This document shows, one piece after another, positions 23,316 to 35,155 of a stretch of DNA of 64,000 nucleotides. The notes beneath the pieces are model-generated. The model searched no databases. It was not told the origin of the DNA and worked only from the letters and a program-made list of their open reading frames with translations. The position numbers and the translations under genes were made by a program. Origin of the DNA: Lycium barbarum (lineage: Eukaryota > Streptophyta > Magnoliopsida > Solanales > Solanaceae); contig NC_083344.1 in the NCBI RefSeq assembly GCF_019175385.1, positions 63,984,782 to 64,048,781 of the forward strand. Reading direction: 5' to 3'. Each line of letters opens with the position of its first letter. Position 1 is the first letter of the stretch.

Positions 23316-23489
23316 GCCAGGTTAATCGATCTCACCAATACAAAGGGCTCGCGGATGGCTACGAAGAGCTCCGTACTTATATTCGGGAGGCTATAAGACA
23401 TATAGGAAAACTCTTGTCTTTTATTGCTTATCGTGCGTAATTATTTCTAATGTGTTCTAAGACATCTTTATTTTATTCTCTCAAATATT

Positions 23490-24672
23490 GTGAGAACACA
23501 GTCAGCCGCAGTAGGTGGTCAGGGTCCAGCACTAGCTCCCGTACCTGCTCCTCAAACTGTGAGGTGAGGTAGAGTACGTGGTAAAGGTCGAGGCTGGGTT
23601 AGGGCCCGTGTTGCTAGAGCGCCAATAGCCGCTCATGATCCTGTTCGTGAGGCATCCCCCAATCCAGAGGGTGACCAGGTCGAGGGTGGGGAGCCCATGG
23701 ATGTACCTAGTCATACTATTTCAGTTCACCCGCCTACAGAGTTTCCACAGGATGCCATGGTCTGCCTTCTGAGTTACTTCGATTGGATGTCTCAAGCAGG
23801 CATGATACCGACTCTTTCTGAGGGATCCCAGACTTGGGTAGCAGTACAGACTCCCGAGTAGGTAGCCACAGGTTTCGGGACTCTAGAAGCGTGGCCAAGT
23901 GCCCTGTGGCTCCTCAAGCTCTTTGAGTCCCAGCTTCAGGTGTTGGTACTCCGTGTATATCTCTTTCAAGTATTATTGCACGGCCAGTGGTTCAGCCTAC
24001 AAGATGAAGCTGTAGACTTATGTTGGACATCCTGATGCCGATGCTTATGAGTCTTGGTTAGCTGTCATGAGAGGTTGGACACCCTTGGACAAGTAGAGTC
24101 CAATGGTGTGGGGTTTGTGGCGATGCAGATGATTGGTCCCGCCAAGCAGTGGTGGCAAGCTTTATTAGAGATGAGGCTTATTAGATTGCCTCCGCTCACC
24201 TAGAAAGAGTTCTCAAGAGTGCTCTTAGAGAAGTAGGTCCCGTTTAGTTTGTGTGAGGAGAGGCGTGAGAGGTTTAACCATCTTGAGCAGGGGACTATGA
24301 GTGTCACAGAGTATGAGATGGAGGTTCATGCCTTATCCCGTCATGCTTTGACTATTCTACCTGATGAGGCGGAAAGGATCTGCAAGTTCATTTAAGGTTT
24401 ATCTTATCATCTTAAGGTTACTGCTACTTTTGTTGCCACTTCGGGCAAGGTCTTTCAGGGTGTTGTTGATGCTGTGCGGAGTATGGAGACTCTTAGGCAC
24501 CAGGAGTTTGCGGATAGGTCTTGGAAGAAGCCCCGTTCCACAGAAAGTTTTAAAGGTTTCTTTTCTGGAGGCTGTGATCATCAGAGTAGGGGTCACCATC
24601 CTTATTTCAGTTGTCCAATTAAGGCAGCTATTTAGCCTTCTCATGGTTGTTCTTCGGGCCGTAGTGGGTATA
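23490..24672 (+). pseudogene. gag: Element C gag, first part
   Basis: This is the capsid region of a gypsy Gag distinct from those of A, B and D. The likely start codon is now GTG (23490, followed by RTQSAAVGGQGPA). Recognisable capsid segments are AKQWWQALLEMRLIRLPPL at about 24145-24205 and ERFNHLEQGTMSVTEYEMEVHALSRHA at 24268-24350, each interrupted or flanked by stops. The gene is cut at 24672 by D and resumes after 33693. Confidence 0.85.
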
Positions 24673-27600
24673 TGTTATATCCCGCATTTTTCACATTCGG
24701 ATAATTCAAGGCAATCGCGGGAAGATAACAAGCAAGGCCATATCTTATTTTGTTTGACATATGAGTTGCTTATGAAAAACTTAGAAGTGGAATTAATAAG
24801 GAAGGTCAAGGGCATAAAGGGAAATTCGCAATATGACTCGTGAAAATATGGAAGAAGATGAAGGGCAATTTTGGTTACATAAACTAGCAAAAAAAAAAAA
24901 AAATACAAGTGGGCTTGAAAGTAAATATTTGGGAAATTTCTAGGCCCAACCGGCCAAGGACTTGGGTCCAAGCCCATATTGATCAAAAATTTGTCAATAA
25001 ATAGGATGAGTAAGTCATCCTTATCTTGCTAACCTCTAGAAATTTCAAGACTTGAGGAGAAAAGAAAGAAGGAGAAAATAACCTAGGCCATTCGGCCATA
25101 ACAAGAATTCCCAAGAAAAATTTGCAAAAATTCCTCCAAAAATCATTTTCGACCAAGTGAAGGGTGCTTAACAAGGTGGAGTTGTTGTTGGAGCAAGAAA
25201 GGTTCAAAATCATACAAGTTGCCAAGAGTTAGGCAAATAAGAAGTTGAAGAAGATAGGTAAATTCTAATCTTGTTTTATGTGTTATATATGGTTTATATG
25301 TGTTGTAGTATGCTAAAATGGATGAAATTCATGAAGGAGAGAAATATGATATGTGGCCGTGTACCTATATGTATGTGTAGAAGCCATGCTTCAATTGTGT
25401 TAACTAGTATTTGGTTGTTATGTTTGTAAGTAATGTGTAGAAAATGAAAGTTGAATGAGTTGGAGAATATTGATGTTGTGTATGGCCGTGAGGTATAGTA
25501 ATTTTATTATGTGTACATGGCCGTGTATATTGTATGTATGGCAATGTATATGTGTTGAAGAATGAAGAATAATGAGCAAGTTATATTCAATGTTGTAGTT
25601 GTTGTGTCGTAGATTTCATATCGCAAATAAAGATTTGGTGACCTTGGTGAAGAATTGGTAAGTGGGAGATTATGTATATTGGAGGACAATGTTCTTGCAT
25701 GGATAGTAAGTAATGGTATTAGTATAATGTTGAGGAAATATATATTACAAGGTTGCTATTGTGTTTATTGAAGTTGGAAAGTTTTGAAGAAAGTAGCAAA
25801 TTGATATCATGTGTCTTGAACTAAATGTGTGAATCACTAGTGTGATTATTGAGCTATGATAATAGTTTGGCCGGGTTTGAATTCCCGGATTGTGTTTGTC
25901 AAGAATTTGGTTATATTGAATGTCGAGGATGGTGTATTTACAGAGGAAATGCTGCCGAAATTTCGGTAGCCAATTGTTTCCTTAAGGTGTTAACTCTAAG
26001 TATGCTAATGAGAGTTTTGGTAAAAATGACCAAATCGCAGATTTTGACGAGATTGTGACTCGAATTTGGAGTAGCTAAAGGAGCGGAAAGAGGTATGTAA
26101 GGCTTCACCTTTCTTTCTATGGCATGTCTTAACTAAACGAAGTCGGGTACGAGTCTCGGGGATAACCCTAATCCCCGGAATCCGCACCTAAAGTTTTCAA
26201 CTTTTCGTTCAATTGAATTGAAGTAGAAAGTGTGCAAAACGATGAAAAGACCTTCTAGACCTCTATAACTTGCCTAAGCGGGACCCGATTACCCTAAGAC
26301 TCATACAAGTAACGTTATGACACGTACTGTGGGTAAATTATATACGCTACCTCGTCCGGCCCGAGGTGGGCCCGTTACTCTCGGATTTTCCTATAATCTT
26401 GGTTAACGTACTTGAAGTGAATCAAAAGGGGGCCTTTGATCCCGATTTCGTCACCAAGTGATAAGTACTATGACTACTCCAGCGGGAGTGTTTCTATGAG
26501 GATAATGATAATGACAATGTCGGACAAGAGAATGTAGCTATGATAAGTACGACCGGAACGACTCTACGACTAAGCCAAGTACTTCATATAAACATGAAAG
26601 CGATAAACTAATTGTTGAACCATATTTATATTTTCTAGTTATAACTTCATTTCTAAAATACCTAAGATTTCATTTTCGGTTACTGTAACACTATTTTCCG
26701 TTGATAGTTTCGCCTTAAAATACTTGTTCCTTCAAGGTGAGACAAAGCTATCACTAGCATTCCGTAATGTAATCGGAGGTCACCGACCTTATGTCACTCC
26801 GATGGATACATGATTTTCCTTGGCTCTCTTGTGTGCTTATATGATATAGGTACATAAAACGGGTATACGTGTATGGGTATGTATATATATATGGTAAAGT
26901 AAATGTATATAAGACATGTATATGCATAAAAGATGAGTAAATGTATATGTATGTGTATGTGGGGAAAAGGGGAAGGGCCACTGTTATATCACCACCTGAT
27001 TCAGTTGGATTCCATCCTGGACGCGGGATGCCCGGACGCGGGATATGGGATGAGCCGTACGCGGCGTCTGTATATATATATATATAATGTGTGATACATA
27101 TGTGATGTACTATGTTGGGTCATCGTTGGGGAGGGGGTTGGGAGAGCCGGCTGTATTCGGCGTCTGTAAATGTAAATGAAAGATACCGTCTACTGAATTG
27201 TACTGTTTTCTGTATACATGAATAAGGGACACCGAGGGAGGGGGGTTGGGAGAGCCGATTGTATTCGGTGTCCGTAAGCGTGAGCAAATGATACCGTTAC
27301 TGAAACGTACTGTTTTATTTCTGTACACGTGAATAAGTAATATAAAGATGTGATTCCTATGCCTATGAAAAGAAACGTTTCAAAGACGAAAAGACAAGCC
27401 TACATGACAGCAGGCCTAAAGAGGGGCCTTCCTATGTACAGGTTACGTTCTTGCCTCGTTATACGCCCTATGGCTCCGTGATATTATTATTGATCGTACT
27501 TCATGTTACTGCTTGTATTGTTTTCCATGCCTTACATACTCGGTACATTATTCGTACTGACGTCCCTTCTTGTGGACGCTGCATTTCATGCCGCGCAGGT

Positions 27601-27969
27601 CAGCAGGTATACGGACCATATTCCTAGTGCCCTATCAGCAGCATTCGACAGCGCTCCAGTTGTTCCGGAGCCTTATTTCATCGGTACTATTTTGTGTATG
27701 TATTTTCGGGCGCGATAGTACTCGGCCCTTACTCTGTATAAATGTACTATGTCTAGAGGCTCGTAGACAGATATACACAGTCAGCTATGTACAGTTTAAT
27801 GTATTTTATTCCGAATGGTCCGCGTTCTGGTGTAACGCGATATTAGAAAGTTTACTGCAAATGTTAATGTTTAGAAAAAAAAAAATATGGCACTGTTTGT
27901 ACAGGATAGCTAAGGGGTGCTCGGTACAAGTATCAGGTACTCGTCACGGCCCCTGGTCGGGTCGTGACA
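24673..27969 (+). repeat. Element D 5' LTR
   Basis: Starts TGTTATATCCCGC and ends GTCGTGACA. It includes the near-palindrome GCTGCCGAAATTTCGGTAGC at about 25951, donor-like GAG|GTATGT at 26093, a roughly 107-bp tandem duplication (27127-27342), and 'tactgacgtcccttcttg ... catgccgcgcag' (27555-27598). Confidence 0.95.
27127..27342 (+). repeat. About 107-bp tandem duplication in the D LTR
   Basis: Two copies share 'ggttgggagagccg', 'tgtattcgg', 'gataccgt' and 'gaataag'. The array is repeated in the 3' LTR at about 32847-33062. Confidence 0.8.
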
Positions 27970-27973
27970 GAAG

Positions 27974-27985
27974 TGGTATCAGAGC
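27974..27985 (+). other. Element D primer binding site (tRNA-Met type)
   Basis: tggtatcagagc, 4 bases after the LTR end, with no mismatch to the consensus seen here. Confidence 0.96.
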
Positions 27986-28028
27986 AGTTCGGTCCTAGGG
28001 TTTGTCTACGAGCCGTGTCCAGTAGAGT

Positions 28029-28068
28029 CTTGTCTATGGGTGTGTAGCGCGCCATACTTATAGACAGG
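28029..28068 (+). other. Element D leader stem-loop with GCGCGC loop
   Basis: CTTGTCTATGGGTGTG pairs along all 16 bases with CATACTTATAGACAGG if G.U pairs are allowed. The loop carries GCGCGC at 28047-28052. Compared with E, a T-A pair has become a C-G pair within the outer stem (TTTAT/ATAAA against TCTAT/ATAGA). Confidence 0.82.
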
Positions 28069-28182
28069 AGGCTACAGGGCATTTAGGAAATGTGACCTTC
28101 TTTGTATTCTGAAATCGTGCGATAGAGCTATGTTACCAGGCTTCCATGCTCCTTTTCTAAAACCGATGTTATGGTTTCAGTA

Positions 28183-29601
28183 ATGCCGCCGAAGAGAAAG
28201 GCTACGACGGCCGAGAAAGCCAAGGGGGCGGCGGCCCGCAGAGTTGAACAGGAGCTAGACGAAGAAGAATCTCACAATGAAGCTCCCCCTCAGACTGTTC
28301 CTGCACCCCCTGCACCGGCAGAGCAGGGAAGAGCTCCAGCTCCAGCCCCCGCACCTCCAGTTCCACCGCCAGCAGCTCCGGGCCAGCAGATGGCAGAGGC
28401 CATCCAGTTATTGACCCAGCTAGTCGCCGCGCAAGCTCAGCGGCAAGATGTGGACACAGGCGACAGGGCGGTAAGCGCAAGGGCCCGAGACTTTATTACC
28501 CTGAAGCCGCCAGAGTTCTATGGATCGAAGCCAGAGGAGGACCCGCAGGGTTTTATAGACGAGATGCTGAGGACTCTGAGGATCATACATGCTTCGGATA
28601 CGGAGTCCGTAGAGTTGGCTTCATACAGGCTGCGGGATGTGGCAGTTCTGTGGTACGGTAACTGGATATCATCGAGGGGAGCAAATGCACCCCCTCCGGT
28701 TTGGCAGGAGTTCACTGAGGCTTTCCTATGACATTTTCTACCGCCAGAGGTTCGACGGGCTCGAGCCGATATGTTCTTGAACTTGAGACAGGGAAATATG
28801 AGCGTTCGGGAATACAGCCTTCGTTTCAACTCGCTCGCCAGGTATGCCCCCGCCCTGATAGCAGATAGGGGAGACCATGTGCACCGATTTGTAAGCGGGC
28901 TAGGGCCACATTTGGTTAAGGAGTGTTTGACGGCCTCACTCCAAGACGGGATGACTATTACTCGCATCCAGGCCCACGCCCAAAATCTGGAGGAGCAGTA
29001 TCAGACACGGAGAGAGGAGAGCTATCCAGATAGGGGTTCCAGAAAAAAAGGCAGATTTTCTAGGGGTAGGAGCGAGTATAGAGGGGGGCAGGCACAAGAG
29101 CAATCTGGGTATTCGGGCCAACCAGCGGCCAGTGCACCTCCTCGATTAGCGGAATGGGGATTTGACCGACCTACCAATTCAGGAACAGGACAAGGCTCTA
29201 AGGCTTCAAGACTCCAGTACAGAGCCGATTCTAGCAGGACGGGGCTTCCCCCACCACGATGTGCTCGGTGTGGCAAGCCACACTCTGGGCAGTGCTACCT
29301 AGACACCGGTGGTTGTTTTGCCTGTGGTCGGACTGACCATTTTGTACGTGATTGCCCACTAAAGGATGGAGGAGGCCAAACTCAGCCAGCCGGATCAGCG
29401 ATCGGTTCGTCGTCGACCGTGCGCCCTCGTGGACAGACTTCTCAGGCTCCAGCAGGCCGCGGCCGAGGTAGGGGAGGAGCACCTAGTTCAGCCGGTCCTC
29501 CGCACCGCCTATATGCACTGACAGGACGACAGGACCCTGAGGCTTCCGCAGACGCGGCCATATGTACTTTTTCAGTATCCTCTGTGATAGACATGTGTTA
29601 A
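28183..29601 (+). pseudogene. gag: Element D gag, one nonsense codon
   Basis: Gag-only gene of 472 codons. The start ATG 28183 (MPPKRKATTAEK) corresponds to those of A and B and lies two bases after an acceptor-like TTTCAG. The N-terminus is basic, then Ala/Pro-rich. The capsid block ([33 protein letters not shown]) matches B. The zinc knuckle CFACGRTDHFVRDC (29314-29355) is intact. The reading frame is broken only by TGA at 28729-28731, where A and B carry an arginine-type position (CGA to TGA). The protein ends just after ALTGRQDPEAS, shortly before the place where the protease active site begins in B, so Pol has been cleanly removed. A sister copy without the stop could supply Gag in trans. 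Confidence 0.93.
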
Positions 29602-30394
29602 TTAATTCAAAATTTATTTTTTTCCCTATACTGTCCTCTGTATTACTGAACACATTGAGAATTTGGAAATTTGGACGGAAGTGGCCATACGCATAGGTAA
29701 AAGGCGAACACCCGAAAATTGCGAAGGTTAGAACTGTAAATAAAGGAAAAGACGTGTTACGCGGACGTTTCGAAAACTGCCGAGACCCCAACTCGTTCCA
29801 TATTATGCGGCATAAGTGGTACGAGGAAGCGGAAGTAAAAATATTGACACCGAGACATTGAAATGCATTAAAGCTTCAAAGTTAAGCGTGCTCAGGTGGG
29901 AGTAATCCCATGATGGGTGACCCCCTGGGAAATATGCTGAAAATTTCATAGATGCGGAAACAAGAGACGAGTGTAAAAGTAGGTAGCCCAGAGTAAATTG
30001 GGGTGTGGGAAGTGGTTAGAAACCCCACACGAGTCACATAGGCCGAGCCGGACTAGACAAACAGAAAAAGGGAAGTCGTGACAACGGAAAGCTTTGGGAA
30101 CGAAGGAGAAAAGTACAAATGTCAGGGTGAGGCCAATATTGAGTCCACACTAGCTAAGGCAAGGAATACCTAATATGGCGGCATACGGGAACATGTCTAG
30201 TGAGGGGATAGACGCAGCGGACGCCATGAAGAAGGAATTTCAACCGTAAAGGTCGTAAAAAGGGCAACCTAAGCTTCTAAGATGAATATGCTAAGCGACA
30301 GGAGGTATTTACAAAGGAGACCTCCCCGAAATATTGTACTACGCTATGAGCCAAGTTTAACATTCGAGGACGAATGTTCTGAAGGGGGGGAGGA
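29602..30394 (+). other. Element D 3' internal noncoding region with 5S-like block and polypurine tract
   Basis: This 793-bp stretch without a gene holds a 5S-rRNA-like segment (29862-29932), the hairpin AACATTCG-AGGA-CGAATGTT at 30359-30378, and the purine tract gaaggggggga at about 30381-30391. Its origin is not pol: I see no protease, polymerase or integrase remnant. Confidence 0.85.
29862..29932 (+). ncRNA. 5S rRNA-derived segment inside element D
   Basis: AGTTAAGCGTGCTCAG, GATGGGTGACC and CCTGGGAA occur in the order and close to the spacing of the internal promoter region (A box, intermediate element, C box) of plant 5S rRNA. AATGCA lies upstream, as in 5S, but about 10 bases closer. 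It is on the same strand as the element. The ends of a 5S gene are missing, so it is a relic or a captured control region, not a 5S gene. Confidence 0.82.
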
Positions 30395-33300
30395 TGTTAT
30401 ATCCCGCATTTTTCACATTCGGATAATTCAAGGCAATCGCGGGAAGATAACAAGCAAGGCCATATCTTATTTTGTTTGACATATGAGTTGCTTATGAAAA
30501 ACTTAGAAGTGGAATTAATAAGGAAGGTCAAGGGCATAAAGGGAAATTCGCAATATGACTCGTGAAAATATGGAAGAAGATGAAGGGCAATTTTGGTTAC
30601 ATAAACTAGCAAAAAAAAAAAAATACAAGTGGGCTTGAAAGTAAATATTTGGGAAATTTCTAGGCCCAACCGGCCAAGGACTTGGGTCCAAGCCCATATT
30701 GATCAAAAATTTGTCAATAAATAGGATGAGTAAGTCATCCTTATCTTGCTAACCTCTAGAAATTTCAAGACTTGAGGAGAAAAGAAAGAAGGAGAAAATA
30801 ACCTAGGCCATTCGGCCATAACAAGAATTCCCAAGAAAAATTTGCAAAAATTCCTCCAAAAATCATTTTCGACCAAGTGAAGGGTGCTTAACAAGGTGGA
30901 GTTGTTGTTGGAGCAAGAAAGGTTCAAAATCATACAAGTTGCCAAGAGTTAGGCAAATAAGAAGTTGAAGAAGATAGGTAAATTCTAATCTTGTTTTATG
31001 TGTTATATATGGTTTATATGTGTTGTAGTATGCTAAAATGGATGAAATTCATGAAGGAGAGAAATATGATATGTGGCCGTGTACCTATATGTATGTGTAG
31101 AAGCCATGCTTCAATTGTGTTAACTAGTATTTGGTTGTTATGTTTGTAAGTAATGTGTAGAAAATGAAAGTTGAATGAGTTGGAGAATATTGATGTTGTG
31201 TATGGCCGTGAGGTATAGTAATTTTATTATGTGTACATGGCCGTGTATATTGTATGTATGGCAATGTATATGTGTTGAAGAATGAAGAATAATGAGCAAG
31301 TTATATTCAATGTTGTAGTTGTTGTGTCGTAGATTTCATATCGCAAATAAAGATTTGGTGACCTTGGTGAAGTATTGGTAAGTGGGAGATTATGTATATT
31401 GGAGGACAATGTTCTTGCATGGATAGTAAGTAATGGTATTAGTATAATGTTGAGGAAATATATATTACAAGGTTGCTATTGTGTTTATTGAAGTTGGAAA
31501 GTTTTGAAGAAAGTAGCAAATTGATATCATGTGTCTTGAACTAAATGTGTGAATCACTAGTGTGATTATTGAGCTATGATAATAGTTTGGCCGGGTTTGA
31601 ATTCCCGGATTGTGTTTGTCAAGAATTTGGTTATATTGAATGTCGAGGATGGTGTATTTACAGAGGAAATGTTGCCGAAATTTCGGTAGCCAATTGTTTC
31701 CTTAAGGTGTTAACTCTAAGTATGCTAATGAGAGTTTTGGTAAAAATGACCAAATCGCAGATTTTGACGAGATTGTGACTCGAATTTGGAGTAGCTAAAG
31801 GAGCGGAAAGAGGTATGTAAGGCTTCACCTTTCTTTCTATGGCATGTCTTAACTAAACGAAGTCGGGTACGAGTCTCGGGGATAACCCTAATCCCCGGAA
31901 TCCGCACCTAAAGTTTTCAACTTTTCGTTCAATTGAATTGAAGTAGAAAGTGTGCAAAACGATGAAAAGACATTCTAGACCTCTATAACTTGCCTAAGCG
32001 GGACCCGATTACCCTAAGACTCATACAAGTAACGTTATGACACGTACTGTGGGTAAATTATATACGCTACCTCGTCCGGCCCGAGGTGGGCCCGTTACTC
32101 TCGGATTTTCCTATAATCTTGGTTAACGTACTTGAAGTGAATCAAAAGGGGGCCTTTGATCCCGATTTCGTCACCAAGTGATAAGTACTATGACTACTCC
32201 AGCGGGAGTGTTTCTATGAGGATAATGATAATGACAATGTCGGACAAGAGAATGTAGCTATGATAAGTACGACCGGAACGACTCTACGACTAAGCCAAGT
32301 ACTTCATATAAACATGAAAGCGATAAACTAATTGTTGAACCATATTTATATTTTCTAGTTATAACTTCATTTCTAAAATACCTAAGATTTCATTTTCGGT
32401 TACTGTAACACTATTTTCCGTTGATAGTTTCGCCTTAAAATACTTGTTCCTTCAAGGTGAGACAAAGCTATCACTAGCATTCCGTAATGTAATCGGAGGT
32501 CACCGACCTTATGTCACTCCGATGGATACATGATTTTCCTTGGCTCTCTTGTGTGCTTATATGATATAGGTACATAAAACGGGTATACGTGTATGGGTAT
32601 GTATATATATATGGTAAAGTAAATGTATATAAGACATGTATATGCATAAAAGATGAGTAAATGTATATGTATGTGTATGTGGGGAAAAAGGGAAGGGCCA
32701 CTGTTATATCACCACCTGATTCAGTTGGATTCCATCCTGGACGCGGGATGCCCGGACGCGGGATATGGGATGAGCCGTACGCGGCGTCTGTATATATATA
32801 TATATAATGTGTGATACATATGTGATGTACTATGTTGGGTCATCGTTGGGGAGGGGGTTGGGAGAGCCGGCTGTATTCGGCGTCTGTAAATGTAAATGAA
32901 AGATACCGTCTACTGAATTGTACTGTTTTCTGTATACATGAATAAGGGACACCGAGGGAGGGGGGTTGGGAGAGCCGATTGTATTCGGTGTCCGTAAGCG
33001 TGAGCAAATGATACCGTTACTGAAACGTACTGTTTTATTTCTGTACACGTGAATAAGTAATATAAAGATGTGATTCCTATGCCTATGAAAAGAAACGTTT
33101 CAAAGACGAAAAGACAAGCCTACATGACAGCAGGCCTAAAGAGGGGCCTTCCTATGTACAGGTTACGTTCTTGCCTCGTTATACGCCCTATGGCTCCGTG
33201 ATATTATTATTGATCGTACTTCATGTTACTGCTTGTATTGTTTTCCATGCCTTACATACTCGGTACATTATTCGTACTGACGTCCCTTCTTGTGGACGCT

Positions 33301-33688
33301 GCGTTTCATGCCGCGCAGGTCAGCAGGTATACGGACTAGATTCCTAGTGCCCTATCAGCAGCATTCGACAGCGCTCCAGTTATTCCGGAGCCTTATTTCA
33401 TCAGTACTATTTTGTGTATGTATTTTCGGGCGCGATAGTACTCGGCCCTTACTCTGTATAAATGTACTATGTCTAGAGGCTCGTAGACAGATATACACAG
33501 TCAGCTATGTACAGTTTAATGTATTTTATTCCGAATGGTCCGCGTTCTGGTGTAACGCGATATTAGAAAGTTTACTGCAAATGTTAATGTTTAGAAAAAA
33601 AAAATATGGCACTGTTTGTACAGGATAGCTAAGGGGTGCTCGGTACAAGTATCGGGTACTCGTCACGGCCCCTGGTCGGGTCGTGACA
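30395..33688 (+). repeat. Element D 3' LTR
   Basis: Near-identical to 24673-27969. Examples of differences: A to T near 31372, C to T near 31673, C to A near 31972, and shorter A runs at about 30611 and 33597. Confidence 0.96.
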
Positions 33689-33693
33689 GTATA

Positions 33694-34598
33694 GTCCGGG
33701 TTAAGGCTCTTAGTCATCGCATTTTCGAGCCGGAGGTCGTGATGGTTACTCCAGTTCTTCTCAGTAGCCAACAACACTTGGTGGGTATTGTGAGTATTGT
33801 CAGGTTGGGCATTATCCCAGAGATTTCCTCCGAGTTCGACAGGGTGGTTCATACCCAGTTCTTAGGTTTCTACTCGGAGACTAGCTAGTCAGCCGTCGAG
33901 AGGTGGTTCACAGAGTGGTAGAGGGAGTTCTTATTCAGTTAGGGGTGGAAGCCAGACCAGCCGTGGAGGTAGTCATGGGGGTTCACAGTCTGATGGTGGT
34001 GGAGCTCATGTTACGCATTTCGGGTAGACCCGAGGCAGAGGCTTCAGATGAGGTGATCACAAGTAATATTTTCGCTTGTCACCAGTCAGTTATTGCCTTG
34101 TTTGATCCATGTTCTACTTAATATTATGTGTCTACTTACCTTGCATTGGGTCTTGATATGATGTGTGAGTCTCTTGATGCTCCTGTTTATGTTTCTATTC
34201 CGGTGGGAGAGCCCGTAGTAGTGGTTCGTGTGTACCGATCTTGTGTGGTTACTTTGATGGGTTATGAGACTTGGATTGACCTAATACTTTTAGATATGAT
34301 GGACTTCGATGTCATTTTAGGCATGCGTTGGTTATCCCCGTACCACGCGATCTTGGATAGTCATGCCAAGACGGTTACTTTAGCCATGCCTAGGATTTCT
34401 ACGTTAGAATGGAAGGGTATGAATAGCCACGCGCCTAAGCATATTGTGTCATTTCTTAAGGCTCGATTAATGGTAGAGAAAGGGTGTCTAGCCTATATTG
34501 CTTATGTTTTTGATACCAGTACCGAGACTCCTCCACTTGAGTCGGTACCGGTTGTGAGAGTGTTTCCAGAGGTTTTCCCTACTAATCTTTCGGGTGAG
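33694..34598 (+). pseudogene. gag-pol: Element C gag end and protease
   Basis: It continues C's gag after the GTATA duplication. The zinc knuckle reads CEYCQVGHYPRDF, so the last cysteine is phenylalanine. The protease site reads ALFDPCST followed by a stop, where the motif should be D-P/S-G-S/A. From 34128 the protease-to-RT linker is open (SIPVGEPVVVVRVYRSC, DFDVILGMRWLSPYHA, VSFLKARLMVEKGC). It stops matching at LSGE (34598), where all of the reverse transcriptase is missing. Confidence 0.86.
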
Positions 34599-35155
34599 GC
34601 GAGCTTCCGAAAGCTCAAAGCTTTGTTGACTTCAGCTCCCATTTTGACTCTTCCCGCAAAGGGAGAGGGTTTTATCGTGTATTTTGACGCTTCGAGGTTG
34701 AGTCTTAGTTGTTTTCTTATGCAGAAAGGGAAAGTCATAACCTATGCTTCTAGGTAATTGAAGGTACACTAGAAGAACTACCCCGTTCATGAATTGGAGT
34801 TAGCGGCGGTAGTGTTTGCTTTGAAAAATTGGTGGCACTATCACTATGGTGTGCATTGTCAGGTTTTCACCTATCATAAGAGTCTTCAGCATATATTCAA
34901 TCAGAAGGATCTTAACATGAGGCAGCGAAGGTGGTTGGAGTTACTCAAGGATTATGATATGTCTATTCTATACCAACCGGGCAAGGCAAATGTTGTCACA
35001 GATGCCTTGCGTCGAAAGTCAGTTAGTATAGGTAGCCTTGCATGTCTTCATATTGGGGAGCGACATTTGGTTAGAGAGATTCAGACTTTGGCAAATTCCT
35101 TGCTTAGGCTTGATATATCTGAACCTTGAAGGGTTCTGGCTTGTGTGGAGGCACG
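34599..35155 (+). pseudogene. pol: Element C RNase H, fused to protease linker by loss of RT
   Basis: The frame runs from the protease linker straight into SFRKLKALLTSAPILTLP, the start of the RNase H region. The in-frame deletion removed the whole polymerase domain. YFDASRLSL and VHELELAAV are present; the third acidic site is TYHKSLQ (aspartate to tyrosine); VTDALRRKS remains. A TAG interrupts after ITYASR (34755). The region is cut at 35155 by E. Confidence 0.87.

Larger units (their letters stand above)
24673..33688 (+). mobile_element. Element D: young gag-only (TR-GAG-like) LTR retrotransposon
   Basis: Long LTRs (3,297 and 3,294 bp) flank an internal region of only 2,425 bp that holds primer site, leader hairpin, gag, a 5S-like block, hairpin and polypurine tract, but no pol. 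The target duplication GTATA is perfect (24668-24672 and 33689-33693). By eye the two LTRs differ by about 10 substitutions and two homopolymer-length changes, which marks a recent insertion. It must have been moved by enzymes from another element. Confidence 0.94.

Noticed and set aside
24364..24843. 159-codon ORF at the C/D junction
   Set aside because: It is out of frame with C's gag and crosses into the D LTR; a shadow.
27503..27998. ORFs of 71 and 142 codons at the end of the D LTR
   Set aside because: LTR sequence crossing into the primer site; the 3' LTR has matching shadows; no domain.
29862..29932. A functional 5S rRNA gene
   Set aside because: Only the middle of the gene is recognisable, the 5' and 3' ends and the T-run terminator are missing, and it is embedded in an element.
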